Below are positions 28,454 through 38,472 of a stretch of DNA of 64,000 bases, one piece after another; within the stretch, counting starts at the first letter, position 1; the number at the start of each line of letters is the position of its first letter. The notes below the pieces were generated by a model, which ran no database searches, was not told where the DNA came from, and saw nothing but the letters and a program-made list of their open reading frames with translations. The position numbers and the translations under genes are program-made. The DNA comes from Leptospira broomii serovar Hurstbridge str. 5399 (GTDB taxonomy: Bacteria > Spirochaetota > Leptospiria > Leptospirales > Leptospiraceae): assembly GCF_000243715.2 (NCBI RefSeq), contig NZ_AHMO02000008.1:1-64000 (forward strand), in the 5' to 3' direction.

Positions 28454-31109
28454 TGTCTTCCTCCAAGGGCGGGAAAGTCATAACTGGAATCCGGATCAGG
28501 AATCGAGCCCCGCCTTCCGCTCGATTCTCCGCCCAAATACGACCGCCTTGCGCCTCGACCAAACCCTTACAAATGGAAAGACCTAGTCCCGTTCCGTGAG
28601 CATACGAAGAAACTTTAGTGAATTTATCGAAAATCCGTTCTTCCTCGCCTTTTGGAATGCCAGGTCCTTTATCCTCTACGACTAAGAGAAGATGGTCCCT
28701 CGGAACGCTAGCGCGCACGGTTACCGGAGTTCCTTCAGGCGTGTGCAGAAACGCGTTCTGAATGAGATGAATTAATACCTGTTGCATGATTCGATTGTCT
28801 AATCGAACCAAAGGCATGTTTTGATCCACTTCCGACGTTAAACGATGAGATCCTCTTTCCGATTCTTCTTCTGCTACGGCGCCTAATACCAGATCGGCGG
28901 GATCCTCCCATTGCAGATCTAGTTTCAACCTACCCGATTCCAAACGAGTCATATCTAATAGATTATTTACCAGTCTTTCCAATTTCCGATAAGCGCTACG
29001 CACTTCGGCTAACAGGGAAATCTCCTTTTCCGCCGACCGATCTACGGTCCCATCCAGAAGATCTAGAGAAGCGCGAATAATAGTTAAAGGAGTTCTAAAT
29101 TCATGGCTAACCGAATTAAATAACGCCGAGTGAAGTCTTTCGGATTCTTCTACCATTCTCGCGTTTTCGCGTAGACCAAGAAGCTGAATCCTTTCCACGG
29201 CCAAGGCGATTTGGTTTAGCATAGAGTGCAGCAATGCATCCACTCCCGGCTCTAAGGGCTCTCTACCTTCGCGATCCAATCCGAGCACTCCGAAACATCC
29301 TCCCGGAGAAAGTAGCGGAAGATATAATCCTCGAGAAAGGGGAACGGTGTCGGTTGAATTGCCCGAAGGTTTCCTATTTTGATAAGACCAGGAAGCTAAC
29401 GCGAATTCCCTTGCTTCGGGGACGAAAGTACTTTTCGGATGAGCGGTTCTTTCCAAGCGTCCGTCCTTATCGGTAATTACAATAAAGATAGGGCAATTGA
29501 ACGTCTTAGACAGTAGCTCTACGGATGCGTTCACAATTCCATCCGCAGTATGCGTCCGTGAAAGAGCGATTGATAACTCGTAGAGAGACGAAATCGCTTC
29601 TTCCCCGTGCTTTAACGCATCCTCCCGCGATCTCAAACGAGTCGTAAACACGCCTAAGACCATAGCGAGAACGAAATACATCACAAACATCATCCAGTCT
29701 TCAAGCTTTCCTATAAAGAAAGTGAATCGAGGAGGAATGAACAGAAAATTCCATAGTAATGCTGAGAGAGCTGCCGTAATCAGCACCGGGCCCCTACCGG
29801 CAAACAAAGAGATCAGCATTACAAAAAACAGATAAACCAATCCTATCGACCAGTAACCTATTATATGCAACATCAAAAGATTGACGGATGTAACACCCAA
29901 AAGCGAAAGAAATGATAAGAAGTATTGTATCGGACCCGACTTTCCTATCCACCAAAGGGGCCTGAAATTTTTATAATTTCCTTCCCCGCCAGGAACGACC
30001 ACTAATTGAAAATTCGCCGACTCGGATGTAAGTCGTTCTAGTAAAGTTCCCCCTTCTAAAAATCGCCAGAATCGATTTCTGGTAGTCCTTCCGATTATGA
30101 CGTGCGTGGCCTTCGTTCGGTCTACGGCTCTTAAAATTCCTTGAACCAAATCTTTTTCAGGAAGACTTAAAATTTCCGCACCAAGCTCGCGAGCCAATTG
30201 CAAATGAGAATGAAGCTGCTTTCTGTCTTCGGGCGTTAAACTTCTGTCATCTTCGATGTAAACCGTAACCCAAGTACATTTCAAAAGAAATGCCATTCTT
30301 TTTGCGTGTCGAATCAATTCTCCCGAAGCGGGCGACGAACTGATTGCGACCAGAATTTTTTCCGATAGCTTAGAATCCCGGGTCGGCTCTAGACGGGCCA
30401 ACTCTCGATCGACAAGCTTGGAAGTATAGCTTAAAGAAAGCTCGCGTAACGCGGTCAAATTAGGAATTCTAAAAAAAGAAAGTAAAGCGCCCGGAACTTT
30501 TTCGGACGGATAAATTTTTCCCTCTTTCAATCGCTTGACTAGGTCTTCCGGAACTAGATCCACAAGTTCCACCTCGTCCGCGACCTCTAGAATCGAATCG
30601 GGAACCCGTTCCGCGACGGGCGCTCCGGAAAGTTCCTCGACAATATTGGCCCTGCTTTCCAAATGTTGGACATTCAAAGTGGAATACACATCGATACCGT
30701 TATCCAGGATTTCTAGAACGTCTTGGTATCGCTTCGGATGTCGCGAACCAGGAACATTCGTATGAGCTAATTCATCGACTAACACTAAATCCGGCTTTCG
30801 TTCTAAGACAGCATCTAGATCCATTTCTTCCAATTCGACGTTTTTATACTTGGATTTTTTCCTCGGAATAGTTTCCAGATCGGTAGATTGGGCTTCCGTT
30901 TCTGCTCGCTTATGAGTTTCCAAATATCCGATGACTATGTCGCGACCTTCGGACTTTGCCTTTTGAGCATCGCGAAGCATCTCGAACGTTTTACCGACGC
31001 CCGCAGCCATTCCGAAAAAAATTTTAAGCTTCCCTCTAGATGAAGTTTTACCTTCTATTCTAGAGAGAAGCTCGTCCGGATCCGGTCTTTTTTCCTCAGG
31101 ATATGCCAT
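28446..31109 (-). CDS. kdpD: KdpD sensor histidine kinase
   Basis: The product has 887 residues, close to the family's usual 890. Order: N-terminal KdpD domain with a Walker-type GMAAGVGKTFEML, a universal-stress-like domain (residues 250-370), four closely spaced membrane helices (about 395-500), a GAF-like segment, and the kinase core. The core has HEFRTPLTI carrying the phosphorylated His, the N-box LIQNAFLHTPEG and the G-boxes DKGPGIP and GTGLGLSI. It senses potassium limitation at the inner membrane. It follows kdpC by 10 bases. Confidence 0.95.
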   Translation of the reverse strand: MAYPEEKRPDPDELLSRIEGKTSSRGKLKIFFGMAAGVGKTFEMLRDAQKAKSEGRDIVIGYLETHKRAETEAQSTDLETIPRKKSKYKNVELEEMDLDAVLERKPDLVLVDELAHTNVPGSRHPKRYQDVLEILDNGIDVYSTLNVQHLESRANIVEELSGAPVAERVPDSILEVADEVELVDLVPEDLVKRLKEGKIYPSEKVPGALLSFFRIPNLTALRELSLSYTSKLVDRELARLEPTRDSKLSEKILVAISSSPASGELIRHAKRMAFLLKCTWVTVYIEDDRSLTPEDRKQLHSHLQLARELGAEILSLPEKDLVQGILRAVDRTKATHVIIGRTTRNRFWRFLEGGTLLERLTSESANFQLVVVPGGEGNYKNFRPLWWIGKSGPIQYFLSFLSLLGVTSVNLLMLHIIGYWSIGLVYLFFVMLISLFAGRGPVLITAALSALLWNFLFIPPRFTFFIGKLEDWMMFVMYFVLAMVLGVFTTRLRSREDALKHGEEAISSLYELSIALSRTHTADGIVNASVELLSKTFNCPIFIVITDKDGRLERTAHPKSTFVPEAREFALASWSYQNRKPSGNSTDTVPLSRGLYLPLLSPGGCFGVLGLDREGREPLEPGVDALLHSMLNQIALAVERIQLLGLRENARMVEESERLHSALFNSVSHEFRTPLTIIRASLDLLDGTVDRSAEKEISLLAEVRSAYRKLERLVNNLLDMTRLESGRLKLDLQWEDPADLVLGAVAEEESERGSHRLTSEVDQNMPLVRLDNRIMQQVLIHLIQNAFLHTPEGTPVTVRASVPRDHLLLVVEDKGPGIPKGEEERIFDKFTKVSSYAHGTGLGLSICKGLVEAQGGRIWAENRAEGGARFLIRIPVMTFPPLEEDIG

Positions 31110-31119
31110 TCAGTAATGA

Positions 31120-31713
31120 TTAATCCGTCGAGGGTTTCGCTTTCGATAACGCGGAACCTTCGACATAATTCTCCAAAGACAAATTCAGTTTCAAGACGTT
31201 GATTTTTTCTTCACCGAAAATTCCCCATTGCGGATATTCCGTCGAGTTTTTAATCAACAGCTTCACATGCTGGGTTTGCTCTTCGTTGAATCCTCTCGCT
31301 TTTACGACAAGAGGGAGTTGATATTCGACTGCAGCAGGACTTAAATGCGGATCTAAGCCGCTACCCGAAGCAAAAACCAACTCGGAAGGAACTTTGGCGT
31401 CGCCTCCCCTCGACAGCCAATAGTTTTTTCGTTCTTCCACTTGTTTACGAAGCGCTTCGCTCGTAAAACCTAGGTTACTGGCGGATCCGGATTCAGGGTT
31501 ATAGCCTCCTGCAGAGGGTCTCGCCTGGAAAAATTTCGGGGATTCGAATTTTTGAGAAAGTAATTCCGAGCCGACTACTTTTCCTTTTCTCATGATCAGC
31601 GATCCTTGACTTTCTTTCGAGAAAGAAAGCTTTCCGATTCCGTAAATTAAGAAAGGATAAATCAATCCGCAAAGGATCGTCCAAAATATAAACTGAGAGA
31701 AGACTCTTCTCAT
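31120..31713 (-). CDS. kdpC: KdpC, potassium-transporting ATPase subunit C
   Basis: The product has 197 residues from the ATG at 31713, which overlaps the kdpB stop as ATGA; a start nine bases earlier is possible. One N-terminal membrane helix is followed by the family motifs [47 protein letters not shown] and [10 protein letters not shown]. KdpC stabilises the KdpFABC complex. Confidence 0.95.
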   Translation of the reverse strand: MRRVFSQFIFWTILCGLIYPFLIYGIGKLSFSKESQGSLIMRKGKVVGSELLSQKFESPKFFQARPSAGGYNPESGSASNLGFTSEALRKQVEERKNYWLSRGGDAKVPSELVFASGSGLDPHLSPAAVEYQLPLVVKARGFNEEQTQHVKLLIKNSTEYPQWGIFGEEKINVLKLNLSLENYVEGSALSKAKPSTD

Positions 31714-33803
31714 ACAAACCAACCTTGAACATAATTCAACACTACGTCGATGAGTTTAATTCCGAAGAACGGAAGTATAATTCCACCGAAACCGTAAATG
31801 AAAACGTTTCGAGCAAGAACCGTATCGGCACCTAACGGACGATATTCCACGCCTCGCAAAGCGAGCGGAACCAAAAACACAAGTATGAGTGCGTTGAAGA
31901 TCACCGCGCTCAAAACGGCGGACATCGGACTTCCCAAACCTAAGAAGTTCAAAACGCCAAGTCCTCCTTTTCCTGCAACAGGATACAGACTCGCAAAGAT
32001 GGCCGGCAGGATTACGAAGTATTTGGATACGTCGTTTGCGACGCTGAAAGTGGTGAGAGATCCTCGCGTCATCAGGAGTTGCTTCCCGATTTCGACGATC
32101 TCGATCAATTTCGTCGGATTACTGTCCAGGTCGATCATGTTTCCGGCTTCTCTAGCGGTTTGTGTTCCGGTATTCATCGCGACGCCGACGTCCGCCTGAG
32201 CCAGCGCAGGAGCGTCGTTCGTTCCGTCTCCGATCATCGCGACTAGTTTTCCGGAAGCCTGCTCCTCGCGAATTCGTTTCAGTTTACTTTCAGGAGTCGC
32301 TTCCGCGATAAAATCGTCCACTCCAGCTTCTGCAGCGATTGCGGCGGCAGTCAGAGGATTGTCTCCAGTAATCATGACCGTTCTGATTCCCATGGTTCTC
32401 AGTCGGGCAAAGCGTTCTCGAATTCCGCCTTTAACAACGTCCTTTAAATGAACTACCCCTAGAATTTCGCGTCCTTCCGATACGACGAGAGGAGTCGCGC
32501 CCTCTTTTGCGATATCTTCTACGATACGGACGATTTCATCCGGGAATTCGCCTCCAAGACCGATTACATAATTGCGGATCGCATCGGCGGATCCTTTTCT
32601 AATATTGGGTCGAACCTTTCCATCCGTACTATTCTTAAAGTCGACACCGCTCATCTTTGTTTTGGCGGTAAAGGGAACAAAATCCCCTCCCAGCTCGGCG
32701 AGGTTTCTTCCTCGAATTGCAAACTTCTCCTTGGCTAAGACGACGATAGATCTACCTTCCGGCGTTTCATCCGAAAGAGAAGCCAACTGCGCCGCATTAG
32801 CTAAACGTTCCTCACCTACCCCAGGACCGGGAAGAAATCGAGTCGCCATTCTATTTCCGAAGGTTATCGTTCCGGTTTTGTCTAGAAGAAGGACGTCGAT
32901 ATCACCTGCCGCTTCTATAGCTCGACCCGATTTCGCGATAACGTTTCTTCGAATCAGGCGATCCATACCGCTGATTCCGATCGCGGATAAAAGTCCGCCG
33001 ATCGTAGTGGGAATTAAGCAGACAAGAAAGCCGACTAACGCAGGTAAAGAGTTGGATAAACCTGCCTCTCCACCTCCTTCTCTTACGCTGTATTGAACGA
33101 TTGGAACTATGGTCGCCACGGCCAATAAGAATACCAGAGAAAGAGCAGCGAGCAAAATCGAAAGCGCAATTTCGTTCGGAGTCTTTTGACGAGCGGCACC
33201 TTCTACAAGTGCGATCATTTTATCGATGAACGTCTTTCCTGGGTCAGTCGTAATTTCAATGACGATCCTGTCGCTAAGTACCTTAGTTCCGGCGGTGACT
33301 GCGGATCGATCTCCTCCGGATTCCCGTATTACTGGGGCGGATTCTCCGGTGATCGCAGATTCGTCAACCGATGCGATTCCTTCCACGACTTCTCCGTCAC
33401 CCGGAATGGTTTCACCGGCCTCGCAGATAACTCGATCGCCTGTCCTAAGAGTCGAGGCGGGGACACGAGACTCAACGTTTCCAACAAGTCGTCTAGCCTG
33501 CGTTTCCCTTCTAGTTTTACGTAAAGATTCGGCTCTCGCTTTCCCTCTACCTTCGGCCAACGCCTCTGCAAAGTTAGCGAATAGAACGGTAGCCCAAAGC
33601 CAAATTGAAATTTGAATCGCAAAACCTCTTTCATTCGAGGAAATGAAAAGTTCGCTCGTGGTTAGGATCGCTCCAAGATAAACCATGAACATAACCGGGT
33701 TTTTCCACTGGGTTCTTGGATCCAATTTGATAAACGAATCGCCGATTGCCCTGAAAAGTAGGGCCGAGTCACCGAAAAAAGAAGTATTCTTTTTAGTAGT
33801 CAT
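31710..33803 (-). CDS. kdpB: KdpB, P-type ATPase subunit of the potassium pump
   Basis: The product has 697 residues. The phosphorylation motif DKTGTITFG is in the middle, with TGES earlier (actuator domain) and [16 protein letters not shown] later. The membrane helices match the family. It hydrolyses ATP to drive K+ uptake through KdpA. It follows kdpA by 3 bases and overlaps kdpC by 4. Confidence 0.95.
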   Translation of the reverse strand: MTTKKNTSFFGDSALLFRAIGDSFIKLDPRTQWKNPVMFMVYLGAILTTSELFISSNERGFAIQISIWLWATVLFANFAEALAEGRGKARAESLRKTRRETQARRLVGNVESRVPASTLRTGDRVICEAGETIPGDGEVVEGIASVDESAITGESAPVIRESGGDRSAVTAGTKVLSDRIVIEITTDPGKTFIDKMIALVEGAARQKTPNEIALSILLAALSLVFLLAVATIVPIVQYSVREGGGEAGLSNSLPALVGFLVCLIPTTIGGLLSAIGISGMDRLIRRNVIAKSGRAIEAAGDIDVLLLDKTGTITFGNRMATRFLPGPGVGEERLANAAQLASLSDETPEGRSIVVLAKEKFAIRGRNLAELGGDFVPFTAKTKMSGVDFKNSTDGKVRPNIRKGSADAIRNYVIGLGGEFPDEIVRIVEDIAKEGATPLVVSEGREILGVVHLKDVVKGGIRERFARLRTMGIRTVMITGDNPLTAAAIAAEAGVDDFIAEATPESKLKRIREEQASGKLVAMIGDGTNDAPALAQADVGVAMNTGTQTAREAGNMIDLDSNPTKLIEIVEIGKQLLMTRGSLTTFSVANDVSKYFVILPAIFASLYPVAGKGGLGVLNFLGLGSPMSAVLSAVIFNALILVFLVPLALRGVEYRPLGADTVLARNVFIYGFGGIILPFFGIKLIDVVLNYVQGWFV

Positions 33804-33806
33804 AGA

Positions 33807-35495
33807 TTAAAAAGTCCTCCCCGTTCCTTGCAGCAGAAATTCCACTCCAGGACCGAGAACTAACACTGGTAGGAACGTTAAGGCTCCCACTAAAGCAATT
33901 ACTGATACCAGCAAAAGCACGAATAACGCACCGTCGGTCGAGAAGGTGCCTTCTCCTGCCGGAGCTTTTTTCTTACTCATTAACGCGCCAGCTAGTCCGA
34001 TTGCCGGCCATATCACGGCGAATCTTCCGAGAAGCATGCAAAAGGATAACGCAAAATTATAGAATTGCGTATTAGCATTCAATCCCGCGAATGCAGAACC
34101 GTTATTACCTGCGGCGGAAGCGAAAGCATATAATATTTCCGTTAAACCGTGCGGCCCTTGGTTTGCTCGGGAAGAAAGTCCGAACTCATACGAGGAAGCA
34201 AGTGCCGTAAATAGCAAGATGCTGACTCCCGGAGCTAAGGCCCCAAAAAGAGCATATTTTACCTCTCGCGATTCTATTTTCTTTCCGAAATATTCCGGAG
34301 TTCTACCTACCATCAATCCGGCAAGAAAGACGGTCAAAATCACGTAGAACAACATCCCTGCCAGCCCGACTCCAACGCCTCCGAAGACGATTTCTCCTAA
34401 TAGAATATTCCATACGGCGGAGCCTCCGCTTAACGGAGAGAAACTATCGTGCATCGAGTTGACCGAACCGTTGGAAGCAGCAGTCGTTGCCATTTCCCAA
34501 AGTACACTTTGTGCAATCCCGAAACGGATTTCCTTTCCTTCCCAATTAGGCCAAAAGCCTTGGGATGAATGAAAGATTTCCGACCAGAAAGAAACAATCA
34601 TACTTCCTGCAAACAGCAATAGCATCGCTATAAATAGAGAGACACCTGCTTTCCAAGATTTAGCCCATTTTCCGAAAGCGAAAGGAAGAGAGGCCGGAAT
34701 TAAAAGGATCAATAAAGATTCTAACCAATTGGAAAACGGTGTGGGGTTCTCGAATGGATGCGCAGAATTCACTCCGAAAAAACCACCTCCGTTCGTTCCC
34801 AATTGCTTGATCGCGATCTGAGATGCGGCGGGTCCGAGAGGGATTCGCGAATCAACTCCTTCTAACGAAGTCGATCCTACATACGCCGAGAAATCCATCA
34901 CAACACCTTGTGCAACGAATGCGATCGCGAACAGAATCGAAAGAGGAAGAAGAATATACAGAGTGGATCTCGTCAAATCTACGAAGAAATTACCGATACC
35001 AACCGGAGAAGCTCCTAAAATACCCCTTGCCATCGCAGCTAGAACGGCAATTCCAACAGCAGCGCTCACGAAGTTTTGAACTCCTAATAAGAGCATTTGG
35101 CTTCCGTAAGAAAGGCTCGCTTCACCGGAATAAGCCTGCCAATTTGTATTCGTAACAAAGCTTACACTCGTATTCCAGGCGAGATCCCAATTCAAGCCGG
35201 GCTTCCCCTCGGGATTCCAAGGAAGGAATTCCTGAAATCTTAATCCTAATGTCACTAACACAAGAGCCAAGATACTAAGGCCCAATATTTCCAAAGCATA
35301 AACTTTGGGAGAAGTGGATTTGCCAGGATCGACGCCGGTCACTTTATATATAAGATTCTCGAAAGCGACAACCGGTTTCAGGAATTTAGGAAATTCTCCA
35401 TCCAAGACTTTGGCGATGAATAAACCTAACCACGGTGAAACCAAAAAAAGGACCGCAAAGTAAAGAAAGTAAAAAACCGAATCATTTCCATTCAT
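33807..35495 (-). CDS. kdpA: KdpA, potassium channel-like subunit
   Basis: The product has 562 residues with about ten membrane helices. The selectivity-filter type segments TNTNWQAYSGE, LGTNGGGFFGVNSAHPFENP, ATTAASNGSVN and ASAAGNNGSAFAGL match the four pore repeats of KdpA. It binds and moves K+ across the inner membrane. It follows the tiny kdpF gene by 9 bases. Confidence 0.95.
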   Translation of the reverse strand: MNGNDSVFYFLYFAVLFLVSPWLGLFIAKVLDGEFPKFLKPVVAFENLIYKVTGVDPGKSTSPKVYALEILGLSILALVLVTLGLRFQEFLPWNPEGKPGLNWDLAWNTSVSFVTNTNWQAYSGEASLSYGSQMLLLGVQNFVSAAVGIAVLAAMARGILGASPVGIGNFFVDLTRSTLYILLPLSILFAIAFVAQGVVMDFSAYVGSTSLEGVDSRIPLGPAASQIAIKQLGTNGGGFFGVNSAHPFENPTPFSNWLESLLILLIPASLPFAFGKWAKSWKAGVSLFIAMLLLFAGSMIVSFWSEIFHSSQGFWPNWEGKEIRFGIAQSVLWEMATTAASNGSVNSMHDSFSPLSGGSAVWNILLGEIVFGGVGVGLAGMLFYVILTVFLAGLMVGRTPEYFGKKIESREVKYALFGALAPGVSILLFTALASSYEFGLSSRANQGPHGLTEILYAFASAAGNNGSAFAGLNANTQFYNFALSFCMLLGRFAVIWPAIGLAGALMSKKKAPAGEGTFSTDGALFVLLLVSVIALVGALTFLPVLVLGPGVEFLLQGTGRTF

Positions 35496-35504
35496 AATAC
35501 TTAC

Positions 35505-35588
35505 CTAAAACCTTTCTGGCCTAACGATTGCGTATGTCAGATAGATGACTAAACTGAATACGACTACAATTAAAAACGGATAGGACAA
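35505..35588 (-). CDS. kdpF: KdpF, 27-residue accessory subunit with TTG start
   Basis: A TTG codon at 35586-35588 is preceded by AGGAGG (35593-35598, minus strand) and opens a 27-residue frame ending YLTYAIVRPERF. This is one hydrophobic helix with the C-terminal RPERF that marks KdpF. KdpF binds and stabilises the KdpABC complex in the membrane. It is too short and starts with too rare a codon to be found by ordinary gene callers. It lies directly before kdpA. Confidence 0.9.
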   Translation of the reverse strand: MSYPFLIVVVFSLVIYLTYAIVRPERF

Positions 35589-35644
35589 GGAAGCCTCCTA
35601 ATCACGCATCATCCGAATATTGGAGGATCAATGCATGTGCCAAG

Positions 35645-35673
35645 AACGTAGCTGTTTTTTATCGTCTCGTCAA
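35645..35673 (-). promoter_or_regulatory. possible kdp operon promoter
   Basis: On the minus strand TTGACG (35668-35673) and TACGTT (35645-35650) are separated by 17 bases, about 57 nt before the kdpF start. The -35 is good and the -10 is weak, which would suit an operon needing an activator such as KdpE. No KdpE site was identified. Confidence 0.3.
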
Positions 35674-35939
35674 TGAGGAGTAAAGTGTAAAAGATTGAAG
35701 AAAGCGTTAATTTCTCGTTAAGATTTTGTGTTCGCAATTCGGAAACGACGAGTAAGGGCAGGCGGACACTTCAAGAAAAATTGATAAAAAGCACCTTTTT
35801 AACGGAGCGCTTTACCAAATTGGAAGAAAGAAAACTTTTCTTACGCAAACTAAAACTGCAGGAGCTCACACTGAAAACCGCGAGATAAAAATCCTTGCAA
35901 AATGTAAAGAAATTTGCTAATGAGGCGGGAAGCCACCGA

Positions 35940-36319
35940 CCGGCCCCCGCCCAGGAAGGGCGGGGCTTTACCGAAAATTCAGAGCGAGAAGCTTCGGACA
36001 GATCGTCCTCGATTGATTAGGATAAGAAATCTGTTGGAACTCCTACATGAATTCCCCAATGAAAAATGTTTGCCCATTCTCAATTTTTGTGAAATAAGGA
36101 ACTCCGCCGCTTCGCTCCGGCCCCCGCCCAGGAAGGGCGGGGCTTTACCGAAAATTCAGAGCGAGAAGCTTCGGACAAATCGTCCTCGATCGATTAGGAT
36201 AAGAAATCCGTTGGAGCTCCTACATGAATTCCCCAATGAAAAATGTTTGCCCATTCTCAATTTTTGTGAAATAAGGAACTCCGCCGCTTCGCTCCGGCCC
36301 CCGCCCAGGAAGGGCGGGG
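35940..36319. repeat. 177-bp tandem repeat, two full units plus a 26-bp partial third
   Basis: Units begin at 35940, 36117 and 36294. Each starts CCGGCCCCCGCCCAGGAAGG and contains a hairpin with an 8-bp GC stem (CCCCGCCC / GGGCGGGG), then GTTGGARCTCCTACATG. The two full units differ at about four positions. The third stops about 10 bases before the end of the arsS gene. Frames that cross it are not genes. The stretch from the kdp promoter to 35939 shows nothing recognisable. Confidence 0.9.
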
Positions 36320-36329
36320 CTAACCTCAT

Positions 36330-37373
36330 TCACGTAATGGAACCGCCGCAGGAAGAACCGCTACCCGCAGTACAACCGAAACAATGCTGGTCGAGTCGAA
36401 TGCAACGATCAATTAAAGTTTCTTGGTTGAAGTCGGAAATCTTTTGAACGGGGCCTTCCACTTTCAGATCCAACATTTGATTAAAATCGCAATCGTAAAG
36501 ACTTCCGTCCCAGCCTACGCTCAAAGTATTTCTACACATTACTCCGGAGGCGGCAACTGGATTGTACGAAGTGATAAGTTTTTCCAGATAGTCCTCGAGA
36601 TTCCCGCTTTCCAATAAATACTCCAAATATCGACTGATCGGCATATTGGTGATCGTAAATAAAAAATTGAATTCGATTCCGAATTGGGTACTTAATTCTT
36701 TCTTAAAGTCTCCCTCGAGAGTGGATTGACCTCCCGGCAAAAAAGCACCTGCCGGATTGTACACCAAATTTAAAATCAAACCTGAATTTGGTCGTCCATA
36801 TCCGACCGCATTCAGTCGTTGCAGCGCCTCTATGGATTTGTCGAAGACTCCTTCCCCTCTTTGTGCATCCGTCCTTCGTTTCTGAAAATAAGGAAGACTC
36901 GAAACAACTTCTACGGAGTGCTTTGCAAAAAAATCCGGAAGATCCTTATACTTGTCTCCCGCAAGCAGGATGGTTAGATTGGAGCGAACCATCGTTTTTT
37001 TTCCGAGTTTTACGGCCTCCTCTACCAACCACCGAAAATTCGGATTCATCTCGGGGGCTCCTCCGGTGATATCCAAAACAGAAATATCCGACGATGCAAG
37101 TACATCCAAGCATTCCCGCATAGTCTCTTTGGACATGACTTCCTTTCGATCAGGCCCCGCGTCGACATGACAATGCTTACAAGTTTGATTGCAGAGTTTT
37201 CCGACGTTAATTTGTAAAATATCGGTTCCGATCGGTTTTAAGGGGAATAAACCGCTCTCGGAAAGTTTCTGATGAAATAAGGGAAAAGATCGTCGTTCTG
37301 ATATTTCCGAAAGAATTTTGAGTTGTTCCTGCGAGGAAGCGAGATCGCTTCCTCTTGCTAGTAAGGATTTCAT
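36330..37373 (-). CDS. arsS: arsenosugar biosynthesis radical SAM protein ArsS
   Basis: The product has 347 residues. The iron-sulphur motif is GKLCNQTCKHCHVDAGPDR (CxxxCxxC, about residue 60), followed by DITGGAPEMNP. The C-terminal Cys-rich end is CFGCTAGSGSSCGGSIT, and together these are typical of ArsS. The enzyme is thought to join the deoxyadenosyl group to dimethylated arsenic. An arsM methylase is not in the window. It follows the peroxidase-like gene by 6 bases, and the two form one operon. Confidence 0.9.
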   Translation of the reverse strand: MKSLLARGSDLASSQEQLKILSEISERRSFPLFHQKLSESGLFPLKPIGTDILQINVGKLCNQTCKHCHVDAGPDRKEVMSKETMRECLDVLASSDISVLDITGGAPEMNPNFRWLVEEAVKLGKKTMVRSNLTILLAGDKYKDLPDFFAKHSVEVVSSLPYFQKRRTDAQRGEGVFDKSIEALQRLNAVGYGRPNSGLILNLVYNPAGAFLPGGQSTLEGDFKKELSTQFGIEFNFLFTITNMPISRYLEYLLESGNLEDYLEKLITSYNPVAASGVMCRNTLSVGWDGSLYDCDFNQMLDLKVEGPVQKISDFNQETLIDRCIRLDQHCFGCTAGSGSSCGGSIT

Positions 37374-37379
37374 AAAAAA

Positions 37380-37721
37380 TCAGATGCTAAGTTCTTTCAC
37401 TTTATTTAATGCTTGAACGCTATGAACCAAAGTAGCTCCGCCTCGAATCGCTGCGCCGACATGAATCGCTTCCCAAATTTGCTCTTCCGTAACTCCTTTT
37501 TCAAGCGTATCGGTAGTGTATGCGTCAATACAATATGGACATTGAACGACATGCGCTACTGCAAGAGCTATCAGGGATTTTTCCTTAGCGCTTAACGCTC
37601 CGTCGGCGAACACCGCTCCGTAATAATCGAAGAACTTCTTAGCTAGGTCGGGTTCAAATTCTCCGATGTTTCCGAATTTCTTTAAGTCTTCAGGTTTATA
37701 GTAGGTATTCTCTTGCGCCAT
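37380..37721 (-). CDS. arsenosugar-associated peroxidase-like (AhpD/carboxymuconolactone decarboxylase family) protein
   Basis: The product has 113 residues. The redox motif CPYCIDAYT sits in the family helix VAHVVQCPYCIDAYT, followed by GVTEEQIWEAIHVGAAIRGGA. This is the small AhpD-fold protein regularly found next to arsS. It may act on thiols or peroxides during arsenic handling. Confidence 0.85.
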   Translation of the reverse strand: MAQENTYYKPEDLKKFGNIGEFEPDLAKKFFDYYGAVFADGALSAKEKSLIALAVAHVVQCPYCIDAYTTDTLEKGVTEEQIWEAIHVGAAIRGGATLVHSVQALNKVKELSI

Positions 37722-37899
37722 TGCCGGCTCCTTGTTCTTGTATTTCGAGGAAAGATAAAATATTTAGTAATAGAGCTTAACCGAAGGAACGGGAATGGAT
37801 ACGAAAAAAAGAATACCGTTAAAAGTTGGACTGCTTTTATCGGGAAACCTCCCGTTTCGAAAAGAAAAATTCCCTGCTTCGTGAAAATATTCCCGATGG

Positions 37900-38385
37900 T
37901 TAATTTTTCGAAGCAAACGTCAGATTGTTACATTTTTCGCAAACTTCTTGTGGAATTACTCCCCACTTCATCAAATAGCCGAAAACGAAACAACCTGCGC
38001 AGAATCCGACGAAGCTCTCTAAACTTGCAAAAAGGACGAGAATTCCGAGCACAATCTGAAAGGCTTGGATTTGCCCGAAAAGTAAAAGAACTAAAGCAGT
38101 CCCGCTAAAGATTACGCCCACAAATTGAGCAAAGCGTTTCGGAGGTCCCGGAACGTTCTTGGCGGCAAAACCCATAAGAGGTACGAAAACGTGAATCGCC
38201 AATCTAGCAAAGAATGAAAACCTCGGTCCATACAGAACGCGAGCCAAAAATCCGTAGGTTAATGCAACCGCCAACCAAACGGACTCAGTCCAAATCGTTG
38301 CTGTGGCAAGCAGCACGACTAAGCAGGCAACCGTCCTAGCGGCTACCTCATTGACTGTATCCGGAAAATTTCCGATTTGAATCAT
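37900..38385 (-). CDS. DUF4395 membrane protein
   Basis: The product has 161 residues with four hydrophobic segments. The C-terminal pattern CAGCFVFGYLMKWGVIP followed by VCEKCNN is the conserved Cys set of DUF4395. N-terminal NFPDTVNEVAARTVA also fits. The Cys pairs suggest a redox or metal role in the inner membrane; the real function is unknown. Between its end and the AhpD-like gene there are 178 bases (37722-37899) with no gene. Confidence 0.8.
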   Translation of the reverse strand: MIQIGNFPDTVNEVAARTVACLVVLLATATIWTESVWLAVALTYGFLARVLYGPRFSFFARLAIHVFVPLMGFAAKNVPGPPKRFAQFVGVIFSGTALVLLLFGQIQAFQIVLGILVLFASLESFVGFCAGCFVFGYLMKWGVIPQEVCEKCNNLTFASKN

Positions 38386-38472
38386 GATACGAATCCTCCC
38401 ACAAAAAGCCCTTTTTCAAGATTTTAGTATTGGCTTTCTTGACTCAAGAAAAAATTCGCTATATTGAACAAA

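Noticed and set aside
35914..36447. 177-codon frame over the tandem repeat
   Set aside because: It is made of the repeated hairpin units and runs into arsS on the other strand.
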